A stretch of 64,000 nt of DNA. It comes from Flavobacterium frigidimaris. Its GTDB lineage: Bacteria > Bacteroidota > Bacteroidia > Flavobacteriales > Flavobacteriaceae. The position numbers and the translations under genes are program-made. The notes under the pieces are model-generated. The model was not told where the DNA came from and did no database searches. It saw only the letters and a list, made by a program, of their open reading frames with translations. The stretch is from assembly GCA_900129595.1 (NCBI GenBank), contig FQWG01000004.1, positions 328,800 through 392,799 of the forward strand, read 5' to 3'. Of the stretch, positions 44,194 through 53,160 are shown one piece after another. Within the stretch, counting starts at the first letter, position 1, and the number at the start of each line of letters is the position of its first letter.

Positions 44194-45714
44194 TTAACTG
44201 TTGATCAGATAATCTTTTACTTTTTGAACAAACGGATACATGACCTGATCTTCTGTAAATACAGGAATGATATTTCTAACGTCGTCATACCATTTTTTAG
44301 TAACGGATGAAATTTTATCTTTTTGTTCTAAATAATCAATTGCCTGAACGATTGTAATCAATTCGATTGCCAAAACTTCAAAAGAATTTTCGATAACTTT
44401 TGATGTGATAACGGCTGCATTTGTTCCCATACTTACAATGTCCTGATTGTCGTTGTTGTTTGGGATACTATGTACATACATCGGGTTAGATAACATCTGA
44501 CTTTCGGCAGTTGTTGAGGTGGCTACAAACTGAACACCCTGCATTCCGAAATTAAATCCTAATGTTCCTAAGTTTACAAATGGAGGAAGGATTTCGTTGA
44601 TTTTTGAATTCAGTAAATAATTCAGCTGGCGTTCTGCCAACATCGTTAATTTGGTAATAACAATTTTCAGCTTATCCATTTCAAGCGAGATATAATCGCC
44701 GTGAAAGTTTCCTCCGTGATAAACGTGTTTGTTTTTTACATCTATTATAGGATTGTCGTTTGCTGAGTTGAATTCGTCTTCAAGAATAGAAGCAACGTTA
44801 TTGATTGTTTCTAAAACCGGACCTAAAATTTGAGGTACACAACGTAACGAATAATATTCCTGAACTTTTTCCTTGAAAATTTCTTCGGTGTTTTCACCAG
44901 AATATAAATGGTCTTCTCTTTTACGGATCAAAGTACTGTCAGAAAGATTTTGTCTCATTCTTAACGCCACTTCCTGTTGTCCTTTATGACGTTTGGTTTG
45001 GTTTAATTCTTCAGAGAAATGATCGTCATACGCCTGAACCAATTCGTTTATGGCGCAAGAAGCTTTTAATGACCAGTCTAATAATTTGTTAGCGTGGTGC
45101 ACATTTACAACTCCAATTCCGGTCATTACAGAAGTTCCGTTGATTAGCGCCAGACCTTCTCTGATTTCTACCTGAATAGGTTTTAAGCCTTCGATCTCAA
45201 AAACTTCCTGAGTTGGTCTTCTGTCTCCTTTATAAAAAACTTCGCCTTCGCCAATTAAAACTAAAGCCAAGTGTGATAATTGTACTAAATCTCCGCTGGC
45301 ACCAACACCACCGTGTTCAAAAATAAGAGGCGTAATATCTCTGTTGATCAATTCTGCCATCAGATGAATTACAGAAGGATGAACTCCTGAGTTGCCTAAT
45401 GATAAAGTATTTAATCGCGCCAGAATTGCCGCTTTTGCACAAACAGGGCTCAATGGTTTTCCTGTTCCGGAAGAGTGGCTTCTGATTAAATTGTATTGTA
45501 ACTGAATTTGGTCAGATTCTTTAATTCTATATTGAGCCATTGGTCCAAAGCCTGTATTTACTCCATATATTACTTTGTTTCCGGAGAATTCTTTCAGGAA
45601 ATTGAAGCTTTCATTTACTCGGTTTAAAACAGCATCGCTGATAGAAACTTTGTTATTTCCAAAAATGATAGACTCGAATTCTGCTAAACTTAAATATTCA
45701 TTAATTGTATTCAT
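44194..45714 (-). CDS. tal: Tyrosine ammonia-lyase (aromatic amino acid lyase)
   Basis: 506 residues of the HAL/PAL/TAL family. Ala139-Ser140-Gly141 in GGVGASGDLVQLSH is the tripeptide that becomes the MIO cofactor. The specificity segment reads LIRSHSSGTG (about 76-85), as I recall for the characterised F. johnsoniae tyrosine ammonia-lyase, and the whole protein looks close to that enzyme. It removes ammonia from tyrosine to give 4-coumarate, the starter of the flexirubin aryl polyene. It starts the minus-strand block, divergent from the halogenase-like gene. Confidence 0.92.
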   Translation of the reverse strand: MNTINEYLSLAEFESIIFGNNKVSISDAVLNRVNESFNFLKEFSGNKVIYGVNTGFGPMAQYRIKESDQIQLQYNLIRSHSSGTGKPLSPVCAKAAILARLNTLSLGNSGVHPSVIHLMAELINRDITPLIFEHGGVGASGDLVQLSHLALVLIGEGEVFYKGDRRPTQEVFEIEGLKPIQVEIREGLALINGTSVMTGIGVVNVHHANKLLDWSLKASCAINELVQAYDDHFSEELNQTKRHKGQQEVALRMRQNLSDSTLIRKREDHLYSGENTEEIFKEKVQEYYSLRCVPQILGPVLETINNVASILEDEFNSANDNPIIDVKNKHVYHGGNFHGDYISLEMDKLKIVITKLTMLAERQLNYLLNSKINEILPPFVNLGTLGFNFGMQGVQFVATSTTAESQMLSNPMYVHSIPNNNDNQDIVSMGTNAAVITSKVIENSFEVLAIELITIVQAIDYLEQKDKISSVTKKWYDDVRNIIPVFTEDQVMYPFVQKVKDYLINS

Positions 45715-45750
45715 TAAACTGGTTTTGATTGTGCTAATTTAATTTTATTT

Positions 45751-45776
45751 ATCAAAATAAATGTAGTTATTTTGAT
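45751..45776. promoter_or_regulatory. Palindrome in the tal / halogenase-like divergent promoter
   Basis: Perfect 10-base arms (45751-45760 and 45767-45776, ATCAAAATAA with TTATTTTGAT) around 6 bases. It is central in the 101-base gap between two divergent starts, and each strand carries a TTATTTTGAT that resembles a -7 element, so it could be a shared operator/promoter. Confidence 0.45.
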
Positions 45777-45815
45777 GATGGCAAATGTAGGTTAATAATT
45801 GATAATATTTTTAAT

Positions 45816-47075
45816 ATGATAAAGGAGTTTGTTGATGTTTTAGTGATTGGTGCGGGACCTTCAGGATGTGTGTCAGCATCTTATCTTCACAAAAACAATG
45901 TTAAGGTAAAAGTGGTCGAAAAAACAAAGTTTCCCAGACTGGTGGTTGGCGAAAGTCTTATACCCCGGGTAATGGATCATTTTGCTGAGGCTGAGCTTTT
46001 TGAAAGTCTTGACGCAATGAATTTTGAAAAAAAATTAGGCGCCCGATTTATCAGGGGAGAAGAGATATGTGTTTTTGATTTCAGTAAAAAATTTGGTGAA
46101 GGCTGGGATTGGACCTGGCAAGTGCCAAGAGCTGATTTTGACAATACAATGGCACAGGAAGTGATTCGAAAAGGGATTGATCTGGAATTTGAATCTGAGG
46201 TTTTGGAGGTTTCTTTTGAAGGTAAAAAATCAAAAACAATCGTAAAAGATAAGGACGGAAATCTTAAAGAAATCCATGCTAATTTTATTATAGATTCCAG
46301 CGGATACGGACGTGTTCTGCCAAGACTTTTAGATCTTGATACGCCATCGCAACTAGATCCCCATTCTTCGATTTTTACCCATGTAAAAGATATTAACAGA
46401 ACCGAAGGCGAGGAAGGAACTCAGATTTCGTTTGATATTCTCGAAACCGAGGTTTGGTTGTGGGTAATTCCGTTTTCTAACGGCAACACCAGTTTGGGAG
46501 TTGTAGGGCCAACGGATTTTATCAATTCATTATCTGAAAATAAAAACAATGCCGAGGCTTTGCGCAATGCGATTCAAAAATCAGATTATTATATCAAAAG
46601 ATTTAAAGGAACGGAGTTTTTATTCGAACCCGTAAAACTCGAGAATTATTCAAGAGCGGTAAAAAGAATGTACGGAGACGGTTTTGCCCTTACAGGAAAC
46701 AGTTCTGAATTTTTAGATCCTGTTTTCTCTTCAGGAGTTGCCTTTGCGACAGAATCCGGAATGTTAGCTGCAAAATTATACCTTAAAGAATCACAAGGAA
46801 TTGAAGTAGACTGGGAAGTTGAATTTACAGAATACATGAAAAAAGGAATTGCGGTTTTTACCACTTACGTGAAAGAATGGTATACCGGAAACCTTCAGAC
46901 TTTATTCTTTCACCAACCGGAAAATCCGGAAGTAAAAGAAAAGATATGTGCAGTTCTGGCGGGTTATGTCTGGAACGAAGAAAATTCGTTTGTAAAAAAA
47001 CACGATCATGTAATTAAGAATATGGCCTATTTACTGAATATGCAGAAAGAAGAAAAAGAAAATCAAGGTTCTTAA
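45816..47075 (+). CDS. Flavin-dependent halogenase-like protein
   Basis: 419 residues. The FAD motif is GAGPSGCVSASYL (12-24), followed by VVGESLIPR and a Lys pair at 72-73 near the place of the halogenase active-site lysine. WLWVIP at 214-219 is an exact WxWxIP, and FLDPVFSSG further on is an FxxPxxSxG; these two motifs are typical of flavin-dependent halogenases and rare in monooxygenases. Some flexirubins carry chlorine on the aryl ring, so ring chlorination is the best guess; hydroxylation is the alternative. It diverges from tal and ends at a strong terminator. Confidence 0.75.
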   Translation: MIKEFVDVLVIGAGPSGCVSASYLHKNNVKVKVVEKTKFPRLVVGESLIPRVMDHFAEAELFESLDAMNFEKKLGARFIRGEEICVFDFSKKFGEGWDWTWQVPRADFDNTMAQEVIRKGIDLEFESEVLEVSFEGKKSKTIVKDKDGNLKEIHANFIIDSSGYGRVLPRLLDLDTPSQLDPHSSIFTHVKDINRTEGEEGTQISFDILETEVWLWVIPFSNGNTSLGVVGPTDFINSLSENKNNAEALRNAIQKSDYYIKRFKGTEFLFEPVKLENYSRAVKRMYGDGFALTGNSSEFLDPVFSSGVAFATESGMLAAKLYLKESQGIEVDWEVEFTEYMKKGIAVFTTYVKEWYTGNLQTLFFHQPENPEVKEKICAVLAGYVWNEENSFVKKHDHVIKNMAYLLNMQKEEKENQGS

Positions 47076-47085
47076 TTAGCAAAAT

Positions 47086-47123
47086 AAAAAAACGCAAATA
47101 TCTTTTTAGATTTTGCGTTTTTT
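47086..47123. terminator. Terminator after the halogenase-like gene
   Basis: Stem AAAACGCAAA/TTTGCGTTTT (47086-47098 with 47112-47123) plus inner pairs, flanked by A and T tracts; usable from both directions, between convergent genes. Confidence 0.85.
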
Positions 47124-47150
47124 ATAAAAATTATCTTCGTCTAAAGAATA

Positions 47151-47549
47151 TTATTTTTCTTTTAGCATTTTTTCTAAAAATTCATTTTTCTCTTTTTCAA
47201 CCTGAACCAAACGTTCGTAAAGTTCCACAACTTTATCAAGAGGATTGAAAGTACAATTATTATTAGTGTTATTTAAATAACCATTATTAGCACTATTATC
47301 GTAAAAGTTATTAAAGAAATTAAAAACAGATTCTTCTGTAAAATTTTCAATAGCTTCAATCGTAACGCCAAGTGCTTTTGCAATTTGTACCAATTTTTCG
47401 AAATCGACAGTTTCGCTGGTTTCAATACTGGAAACAGTTTGTTGACTTAAGCCAATTGCTTCTGCAAGTGCTTCTTGTTTCATACCGCGAAGTTCTCTGA
47501 TTCGGCTGATATTTCTGCCAATGTGTTTTGGTTTAGTTGCTGTACTCAT
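47151..47549 (-). CDS. XRE family helix-turn-helix regulator
   Basis: 132 residues. Residues about 10-66 form a Cro/C1-type helix-turn-helix (RELRGMKQEALAEAIGLSQQTVSSIE); an Asn-rich linker (about 85-105) and a C-terminal coiled coil (VVELYERLVQVEKEKNEFLEK) follow, a layout common in Bacteroidota. It sits next to the pigment cluster on one side and a sugar transporter on the other, with terminators on both sides, so its target cannot be told by position. Confidence 0.9.
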   Translation of the reverse strand: MSTATKPKHIGRNISRIRELRGMKQEALAEAIGLSQQTVSSIETSETVDFEKLVQIAKALGVTIEAIENFTEESVFNFFNNFYDNSANNGYLNNTNNNCTFNPLDKVVELYERLVQVEKEKNEFLEKMLKEK

Positions 47550-47676
47550 AATTCAAAGGTATTTAAAATTCTTTTACAAAATAGAAATTGGTAAAAAACA
47601 AGGTTTTTTGGTGAAATACCATTTTGTAAATAAAAGTGATTTTCGGTATAAATGTAAGTAAAATCTTTTTAAATAA

Positions 47677-47707
47677 AAAAGAGGATGCTGTTATAGCATC
47701 CTCTTTT
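47677..47707 (-). terminator. Terminator of the sodium/sugar symporter gene
   Basis: Perfect 13-base stem (47677-47689 with 47695-47707), loop of 5 bases, T-rich exit on the minus strand. Confidence 0.85.
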
Positions 47708-47741
47708 AATCTTCAAAAAATAATATAGTAAAAAAATTATA

Positions 47742-49427
47742 CTACCAGAATTTAACATACAAAGCCACAATAATCAATAATGTAATTACGATTAAGACTG
47801 TAGTTTGTGGTTTTACTTTAAACATTTCAGAGTCTATTTCAAACGCTTTTGAATTTACTTTTGGTCCTGCAAAACTGATTGCAATCATTGCCAGCATAGT
47901 AAAGAAGAATGATAATCCCATACAAATATGGAACGGGATTTCGAATGCACCTTTTCCGTTAGGATATGCTGTGTACAATAAAGTTTCGTTTCCGAATAAA
48001 GCCGGTGCATATTCGTTGAACACTACAGAAAGAACGAATCCTAAAATTACACCCACAATGGCTGCAGTTCCGGTTGTTCTTTTCCAGAACATACCAAGGA
48101 AGAACATGGCGAAAACTCCGGGGCTAATAAATCCGGTGTATTTTTGGATGTAAGTGAACCCACCAACTCCGCCAATTCCTAAAATATCATTCCACGTAAA
48201 CAATACAGCTAAAAGCATTGCGGCAAAAACGGCAATTCTACCAATGTTTACCTGTTGTTTTTCGCCAGCATCTTTCTGGATGTATTTTTTATGAATATCT
48301 AATGTGTAAATTGTCGAGATACTGTTTACTTTTCCGGCCAATGAAGCCACAATTGCAGCAGTCAGGGCTGCTACAGAAAGTCCTTTTAATCCTGTTGGCA
48401 AGAAAGTCAATACAGCAGAGTATGCTCCGTCTTTTCCTCCAACCAATTGAGGTAAATGACCATTCGTATATAAAACATAAGCAGCAATACCCGGTAACAT
48501 TACGATCAATGGCATTAATAATTTTAGCATACCTGCAAATAAAATACCGGTACGGGCTGTTTGCAAATCTGCTCCAAGTGCTCTTTGAGTAATGTATTGA
48601 TTACAGCCCCAGTAGTTTAAGTTAATGATCCAGATACCGGCAAGGTAAGACATCAAACCAGGGAAAGTCAAATATTTATCGATATCAAGCTGAGACGATG
48701 TTGCAGTTGGTTTTGGGATGATCATTTTAAAATGCTCCGGAGCCTCTCTCATTAAAACTTTAAAACCTTCAATGGCATTTGCGCCCACTCCAAAATATTG
48801 TCCAACAGTTGTAAGAGCGATATAAGAAGTTACTAAACCTCCAATGATCAAAACAGCCACCTGAATAACATCAGTATAAGCGACTACTTTCATACCTCCT
48901 AAAGAGATAAATAAAGCGAATACCGCCAAACCTATCATGATAACGTGCAGGTATTCTCCTCCGGCCAAACCATTGATAGCAACAGCTCCTAAATATAAAA
49001 TCGAAGTTAAGTTTACAAATACATATAAAAACAACCAGAAAACCGCCATGATTAACGCAGTAGATTCATTGTAACGTGTTTTTAAGAATTGTGGCATCGT
49101 ATAAATCTTATTTTTAAGATATACCGGAATGAACCAAACTGCTACGATAATCAAAGCAATAGCGGCCAGCCACTCATAAGCAGCCACAGCGATTCCTAAA
49201 AAGAAACCTTCACCACTCATTCCGATGAATTGTTCAGCGGAGATGTTTGATGCGATTAATGAAGCTCCAATGGCCCACCAGGTTAAGTTTCCTTCAGCCA
49301 AAAAGTAAGCCTTAGCATCTTGTTCGTCTTGTTTACGCTTGCGGTAAACCGTGTAACCGTAGGCAGAAACTACGATAAAATAAATAATAAAAACCGCATA
49401 ATCTGCGAAAGCGAGGTTCTGGTTCAT
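47742..49427 (-). CDS. Sodium/sugar symporter (SSS family, SglT-like)
   Basis: 561 residues with fourteen or so membrane helices of the SSS/vSGLT fold. Visible are the sodium-site region (GASLIASNISAEQFIGMSGEGF), the NLNYWGCNQYITQRALGA segment conserved in sugar symporters, and VASLAGKVNSISTIYTLDI. It imports a sugar with sodium. It lies downstream of galT and not far from the arabinose genes; an operator-like element shared with the araB and abfA promoters (49638-49660) suggests arabinose or galactose as cargo. Confidence 0.92.
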   Translation of the reverse strand: MNQNLAFADYAVFIIYFIVVSAYGYTVYRKRKQDEQDAKAYFLAEGNLTWWAIGASLIASNISAEQFIGMSGEGFFLGIAVAAYEWLAAIALIIVAVWFIPVYLKNKIYTMPQFLKTRYNESTALIMAVFWLFLYVFVNLTSILYLGAVAINGLAGGEYLHVIMIGLAVFALFISLGGMKVVAYTDVIQVAVLIIGGLVTSYIALTTVGQYFGVGANAIEGFKVLMREAPEHFKMIIPKPTATSSQLDIDKYLTFPGLMSYLAGIWIINLNYWGCNQYITQRALGADLQTARTGILFAGMLKLLMPLIVMLPGIAAYVLYTNGHLPQLVGGKDGAYSAVLTFLPTGLKGLSVAALTAAIVASLAGKVNSISTIYTLDIHKKYIQKDAGEKQQVNIGRIAVFAAMLLAVLFTWNDILGIGGVGGFTYIQKYTGFISPGVFAMFFLGMFWKRTTGTAAIVGVILGFVLSVVFNEYAPALFGNETLLYTAYPNGKGAFEIPFHICMGLSFFFTMLAMIAISFAGPKVNSKAFEIDSEMFKVKPQTTVLIVITLLIIVALYVKFW

Positions 49428-49597
49428 TGTTAGTAGTATTTTAAAAATTAGTATAGATGATTGTTTGTTTAATTTGGTTTTTTTAAAATCAGTAGTTTAG
49501 GATATTTTTCAAACTAAGATTTTATTATTTGTATTCCTTTAAAAATAAGATATGTGTTTTTATTCTGTTATTTTTTTATGAAAATAAGAGCGAAAGC

Positions 49598-49605
49598 CAA
49601 AAGTA
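49598..49605 (-). promoter_or_regulatory. TAnnTTTG element of the symporter gene
   Basis: Reads TACTTTTG on the minus strand, about 170 bases upstream of the symporter ATG, and lies next to the GTGTTTTTTACATTTATAAA element. A long leader would result; a closer promoter was not seen. Confidence 0.35.
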
Positions 49606-49637
49606 AAATAAAAAATTATAAATACACCCTTCACAAA

Positions 49638-49660
49638 TGTGTTTTTTACATTTATAAATA
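49638..49660. promoter_or_regulatory. Operator-like element upstream of the symporter
   Basis: GTGTTTTTTACATTTATAAA resembles the elements at 55837-55865 and 57711-57740 near the arabinose genes, but is 2 bases shorter in the centre. Confidence 0.35.
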
Positions 49661-49711
49661 AATTATTATGTTAAATTTTAAATTGGCTTTCTGTAAAAAG
49701 ACTTTCGTTGG

Positions 49712-50767
49712 TTATTTCTTAGTCGATTTATAATGCACATCTGCTTGTTGTCTTAAAATCTCTGCACTTTTTTCAGGTGTGATATCGCGTTGTGATTCAC
49801 CCAACATCTCATATCCAACCATGAATTTCTTAACCGTTGCTGAACGCAATAATGGCGGATAAAAATGCATGTGAAAATGCCATTCCGGATGGTCTAAACC
49901 ATCTGTTGGTGCCTGGTGAATCCCTGATGAATAAGGAAATGAAGTGCTGAACAAGTTATCGTACTTGATCGTTAATTGTTTTAAAATTACGGCAAAAGCA
50001 TTGGTTTCCTCAGCGGTAAAATCTGTAATTTTATTAACAGCCCTTTTGCTGATAATCATAGTTTCGTATGGCCAGATTGCCCAAAACGGAACTAATGCTA
50101 CAAAGTGATCATTTTCGATCACAACACGATCTCCGGTTTTTAATTCAGCTTGCAGGTAATCTTCAAGAAGCGTTCTGTTATTTTTATCAAAATAAGCTTT
50201 TAAGCTGTTTTGTGTTTTCTCGACCTGAGTTGGTAATGACGACTGCGCCCAGATTTGCCCATGCGGATGCGGGTTGCTGCAGCCCATAACGCTTCCTTTA
50301 TTTTCGAAAATCTGAACGTGATTGATATACTTGATATTTCCTAAATCAGTATATTCTTTTTGCCAGGTTCTGATAATATTTTCAATTCCGTCAATTTCCA
50401 TTTCCGGTAAAGTAAGATCGTGTCTTGGTGAAAAACAAACTACTCTCGAAATTCCCTGTTCCGGTTGTGCTTTAAAAAAAGTATGTTTAATATCTTCTTC
50501 AAAAATAATTTCGTCCTGCTTCATGGCAGCAAAATCATTTTCGAATACAAAACTGCTTTCGTAATTCGGATTATTTACTCCGTTCGCACGAACATTTCCC
50601 GGACACAAATAACAAGTTGGGTCGTATTTTGGTAATGTTTCAGTTGCAATTGTTTCGTTTTGTCCTTGCCACGGGCGTTTTGCACGATGAGGTGATACTA
50701 AAACCCATTCATTGATTAAGGGATTGAAACGTCTGTGAGGATCTTCGTTAATGTCAAAATTTTTCAT
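49712..50767 (-). CDS. galT: Galactose-1-phosphate uridylyltransferase
   Basis: 351 residues, two HIT-like halves. The catalytic HPH is at 167-169 in SNPHPHGQIWA, with CYLCPGN for zinc binding at 52-58 and GIHQAPTDG...WHFHMHFYPPLLR in the second half. It swaps UMP between UDP-glucose and galactose-1-phosphate in the Leloir pathway. It follows galK by 16 bases. Confidence 0.97.
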   Translation of the reverse strand: MKNFDINEDPHRRFNPLINEWVLVSPHRAKRPWQGQNETIATETLPKYDPTCYLCPGNVRANGVNNPNYESSFVFENDFAAMKQDEIIFEEDIKHTFFKAQPEQGISRVVCFSPRHDLTLPEMEIDGIENIIRTWQKEYTDLGNIKYINHVQIFENKGSVMGCSNPHPHGQIWAQSSLPTQVEKTQNSLKAYFDKNNRTLLEDYLQAELKTGDRVVIENDHFVALVPFWAIWPYETMIISKRAVNKITDFTAEETNAFAVILKQLTIKYDNLFSTSFPYSSGIHQAPTDGLDHPEWHFHMHFYPPLLRSATVKKFMVGYEMLGESQRDITPEKSAEILRQQADVHYKSTKK

Positions 50768-50783
50768 TGTAATTTCTGTGGTA

Positions 50784-51944
50784 TTAAAGTAGTATAGTTC
50801 CGTTTGAGATTTTTACATCATAGAATTTTAATTCAATCCCAAATGTATCTAAATAAAGATTTGAAAACTTACTTTTCACCTCATTTTCATGACCTTTTTT
50901 AATCAAATTGATGGTACAGCCGCCAAAACCGCCTCCCATTAGCCTGGAACCTATAATTGCATCATCAGATTTTGCAGTATCTACCAGCATATCCAACTCT
51001 GCACAACTTACTTCATATTCTTGTGATAAACCATAATGAGTTTCAAAAAGTAATTGTCCTAGAAGTTCTATATTTCCGTTGTCCAAAGCCTCACAAGCCT
51101 TTATAACACGATTAATTTCCTTTACAACATAATGTACCCTTTTAAAAACGGTAGGATTTATTTTGTCCTGAATGCTTAAAAGCTGCTCTTCGGTACAATC
51201 CCTGAAACTTTTTACTTCAGCAAAATTAGCTGCAATAATGGCCAATCCTTGTTCACACTCAATTCTTCGGGTATTGTATTCAGATGTAAAAAGAGAATGT
51301 TTTACATTACTGTCAAATAAAACCAAAGAGTAATCTTTGAAATCAGCATTGTGATATTCAAAATCCAATGTATTGCAATCCAGTTTTATCACTTTATTTT
51401 CAAGACCGTGTACGCTCGAAAACTGGTCCATAATACCACAATTGATACCCACCCAGTGTTCTGCTTTTTGTCCTAATAAAGAAATATCGATTTTTTCAAT
51501 CTTTAAATCAAAAAGTTTGGCAATGCCATAAATCATGCCGCATTCTAAAGCTGCCGAAGATGATAATCCCGAACCAACCGGAATATTACTGCTAAAAACA
51601 CAATTAAAACCTTCAAAAGAAAATCCGTTATCCTGCAATTGTTTGATAACGCCGCGAATATAATTCGTCCAGACAACATCACTCAATTTAATTTCCTCAG
51701 TCAGATCAGCTTCGAATTCTTCGTTTAAATCGATCGCGATTATTTTAGATTTTTTGGTGTTGTTTTTCTCAAAAGCAAAACAAATTACTTTGTCAATTGC
51801 TGCAGGTAAAACATAGCCGTCATTATAATCTATATGTTCCCCAATGATGTTGATTCTTCCCGGAGAAAGTACCACTTTTTGAGGAGCTGATCCAAAAGAT
51901 TTCTCAAAAAAAGCAGTAGTGTTCTGTATTAAAATGTCATTCAT
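50784..51944 (-). CDS. galK: Galactokinase
   Basis: 386 residues, GHMP kinase family. The galactokinase signature is GRINIIGEHIDYNDGYVLP at about 29-47, the ATP loop is VGSGLSSSAALE, and GGGFGGCTINL is the third motif. It phosphorylates galactose at C1. It is the middle gene of the galM-galK-galT operon. Confidence 0.97.
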   Translation of the reverse strand: MNDILIQNTTAFFEKSFGSAPQKVVLSPGRINIIGEHIDYNDGYVLPAAIDKVICFAFEKNNTKKSKIIAIDLNEEFEADLTEEIKLSDVVWTNYIRGVIKQLQDNGFSFEGFNCVFSSNIPVGSGLSSSAALECGMIYGIAKLFDLKIEKIDISLLGQKAEHWVGINCGIMDQFSSVHGLENKVIKLDCNTLDFEYHNADFKDYSLVLFDSNVKHSLFTSEYNTRRIECEQGLAIIAANFAEVKSFRDCTEEQLLSIQDKINPTVFKRVHYVVKEINRVIKACEALDNGNIELLGQLLFETHYGLSQEYEVSCAELDMLVDTAKSDDAIIGSRLMGGGFGGCTINLIKKGHENEVKSKFSNLYLDTFGIELKFYDVKISNGTILL

Positions 51945-51998
51945 TATTTTGTAATTGAAAGGGTAATATCTTGTGTTTTTTGAACTTGCGTTAAATGG

Positions 51999-53057
51999 TT
52001 ATTTGTTTGTATTTTCAAATTTATAGACTGTTTTCTGATGGTATGCCTCACCTTTTCTCAAAACCGAATTCGGAAAATGACTGTGATTGGGTGCGTCAGG
52101 AAAATTCTGAGTTTCAAAACAAATTCCGCTTGCCGCATGATACGTTATATTTTCTTTTCCTTTTAAAGTATCAGTACATTTTCCGCCTACATATATATGT
52201 ACACTCGGCTGATCTGTGTAAACGCTCATTTGCAGATTGTGTTTTGAACTGTATAATTGCGCGACAACATCATTTGTAGCTTCTATTACAAATGAATTGT
52301 CAATAGACGCGGGACAATTTTTAGCAGTTGTAAAGTCAAAATCATGACCGGAAAGATCAGTAAAATTTCCTGTTGGGATATTGTGTGAGTCTAATTCTAG
52401 TATTTGATCAGAAGCAATAAACAATTTTTGATCTAAAACAGAAGCATCATGACCGTCAAGATTAAAATAACTGTGATGCGTTAAGTTTATAACCGTGTCT
52501 TCGGTAGTTGTTGCTTTGTACTCCAGTTTTAATTCGTTCTCTTCTGATAAAGTATAGGTTAAGTCAACCTGTAATTCTCCCGGAAAATTTTCGTCTAAAT
52601 CCGCACTCAAAAGACGGAACGTAATCGAAGGATTATCACCCGAAGTTATATTGGTAACATTCCATATTCTAGCTCCAAAACCTATATTTCCGCCATGCAA
52701 TGTATTTTCGTTATTGTTGATGTTCAGCTGAAAGGTCTTGTCATTAAGGGTAAACGTACCTTTGTTAATTCTTCCGGCATAACGTCCAACTGTCGTACCA
52801 AAATAAGGCGCACCTGATAATTGATAAGAGGCTAAATAAGATGCCGCATTATCAAAACCTAAAACAACATCGATAAGACGACCATTTGAAACCGGAATTT
52901 GCAAAGAAGTCACAGCAGCACCATAATTAATGATCTGAACCTTCATTCCGTTTTTATTTGATAACTCAAAAGCAAGAATTTCTTCGTTTTCCGGTGTTAA
53001 ACCAAATAATTTAGATAGAGATGCATCTTGAAAATGCGATATATGTTTTATTTCCAT
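51999..53057 (-). CDS. galM: Aldose 1-epimerase (galactose mutarotase), cytoplasmic
   Basis: 352 residues from the ATG at 53057; an in-frame ATG at 53096 would add 13 residues and run over the -7 element, so the inner start is preferred. The fold is the GalM beta-sandwich; NTLHGG, NLTHHSYFNLDGH with the catalytic His, and a late CFETQNFPDAPNH with the catalytic Glu are visible. No signal peptide, unlike the second mutarotase at 61974-63158. It interconverts galactose anomers before GalK acts. Confidence 0.94.
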   Translation of the reverse strand: MEIKHISHFQDASLSKLFGLTPENEEILAFELSNKNGMKVQIINYGAAVTSLQIPVSNGRLIDVVLGFDNAASYLASYQLSGAPYFGTTVGRYAGRINKGTFTLNDKTFQLNINNNENTLHGGNIGFGARIWNVTNITSGDNPSITFRLLSADLDENFPGELQVDLTYTLSEENELKLEYKATTTEDTVINLTHHSYFNLDGHDASVLDQKLFIASDQILELDSHNIPTGNFTDLSGHDFDFTTAKNCPASIDNSFVIEATNDVVAQLYSSKHNLQMSVYTDQPSVHIYVGGKCTDTLKGKENITYHAASGICFETQNFPDAPNHSHFPNSVLRKGEAYHQKTVYKFENTNK

Positions 53058-53081
53058 ATTATTTTTACCAAAAGTGAAATC

Positions 53082-53127
53082 CAAAAATAGAAACATTTCT
53101 TTATCTTTCCATACCAGTACCTACCAG
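53082..53127. promoter_or_regulatory. Divergent galM / GntR promoter with TACCAG repeats
   Basis: On the minus strand TATTTTTG (53082-53089) fits the galM -7 element. TACCAG occurs at 53112-53117 and 53122-53127, 10 bases apart, over the likely -33 region and upstream of the GntR gene. This is the natural place for the neighbouring regulator to bind. Confidence 0.45.
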
Positions 53128-53160
53128 TTTTTTGTATATTGCGCAAAAATCCTTCTTTTT

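Noticed and set aside
45816..47075. Geranylgeranyl reductase-like or plain monooxygenase call
   Set aside because: The exact WxWxIP and FxxPxxSxG motifs favour the halogenase group, though hydroxylase activity is not excluded.
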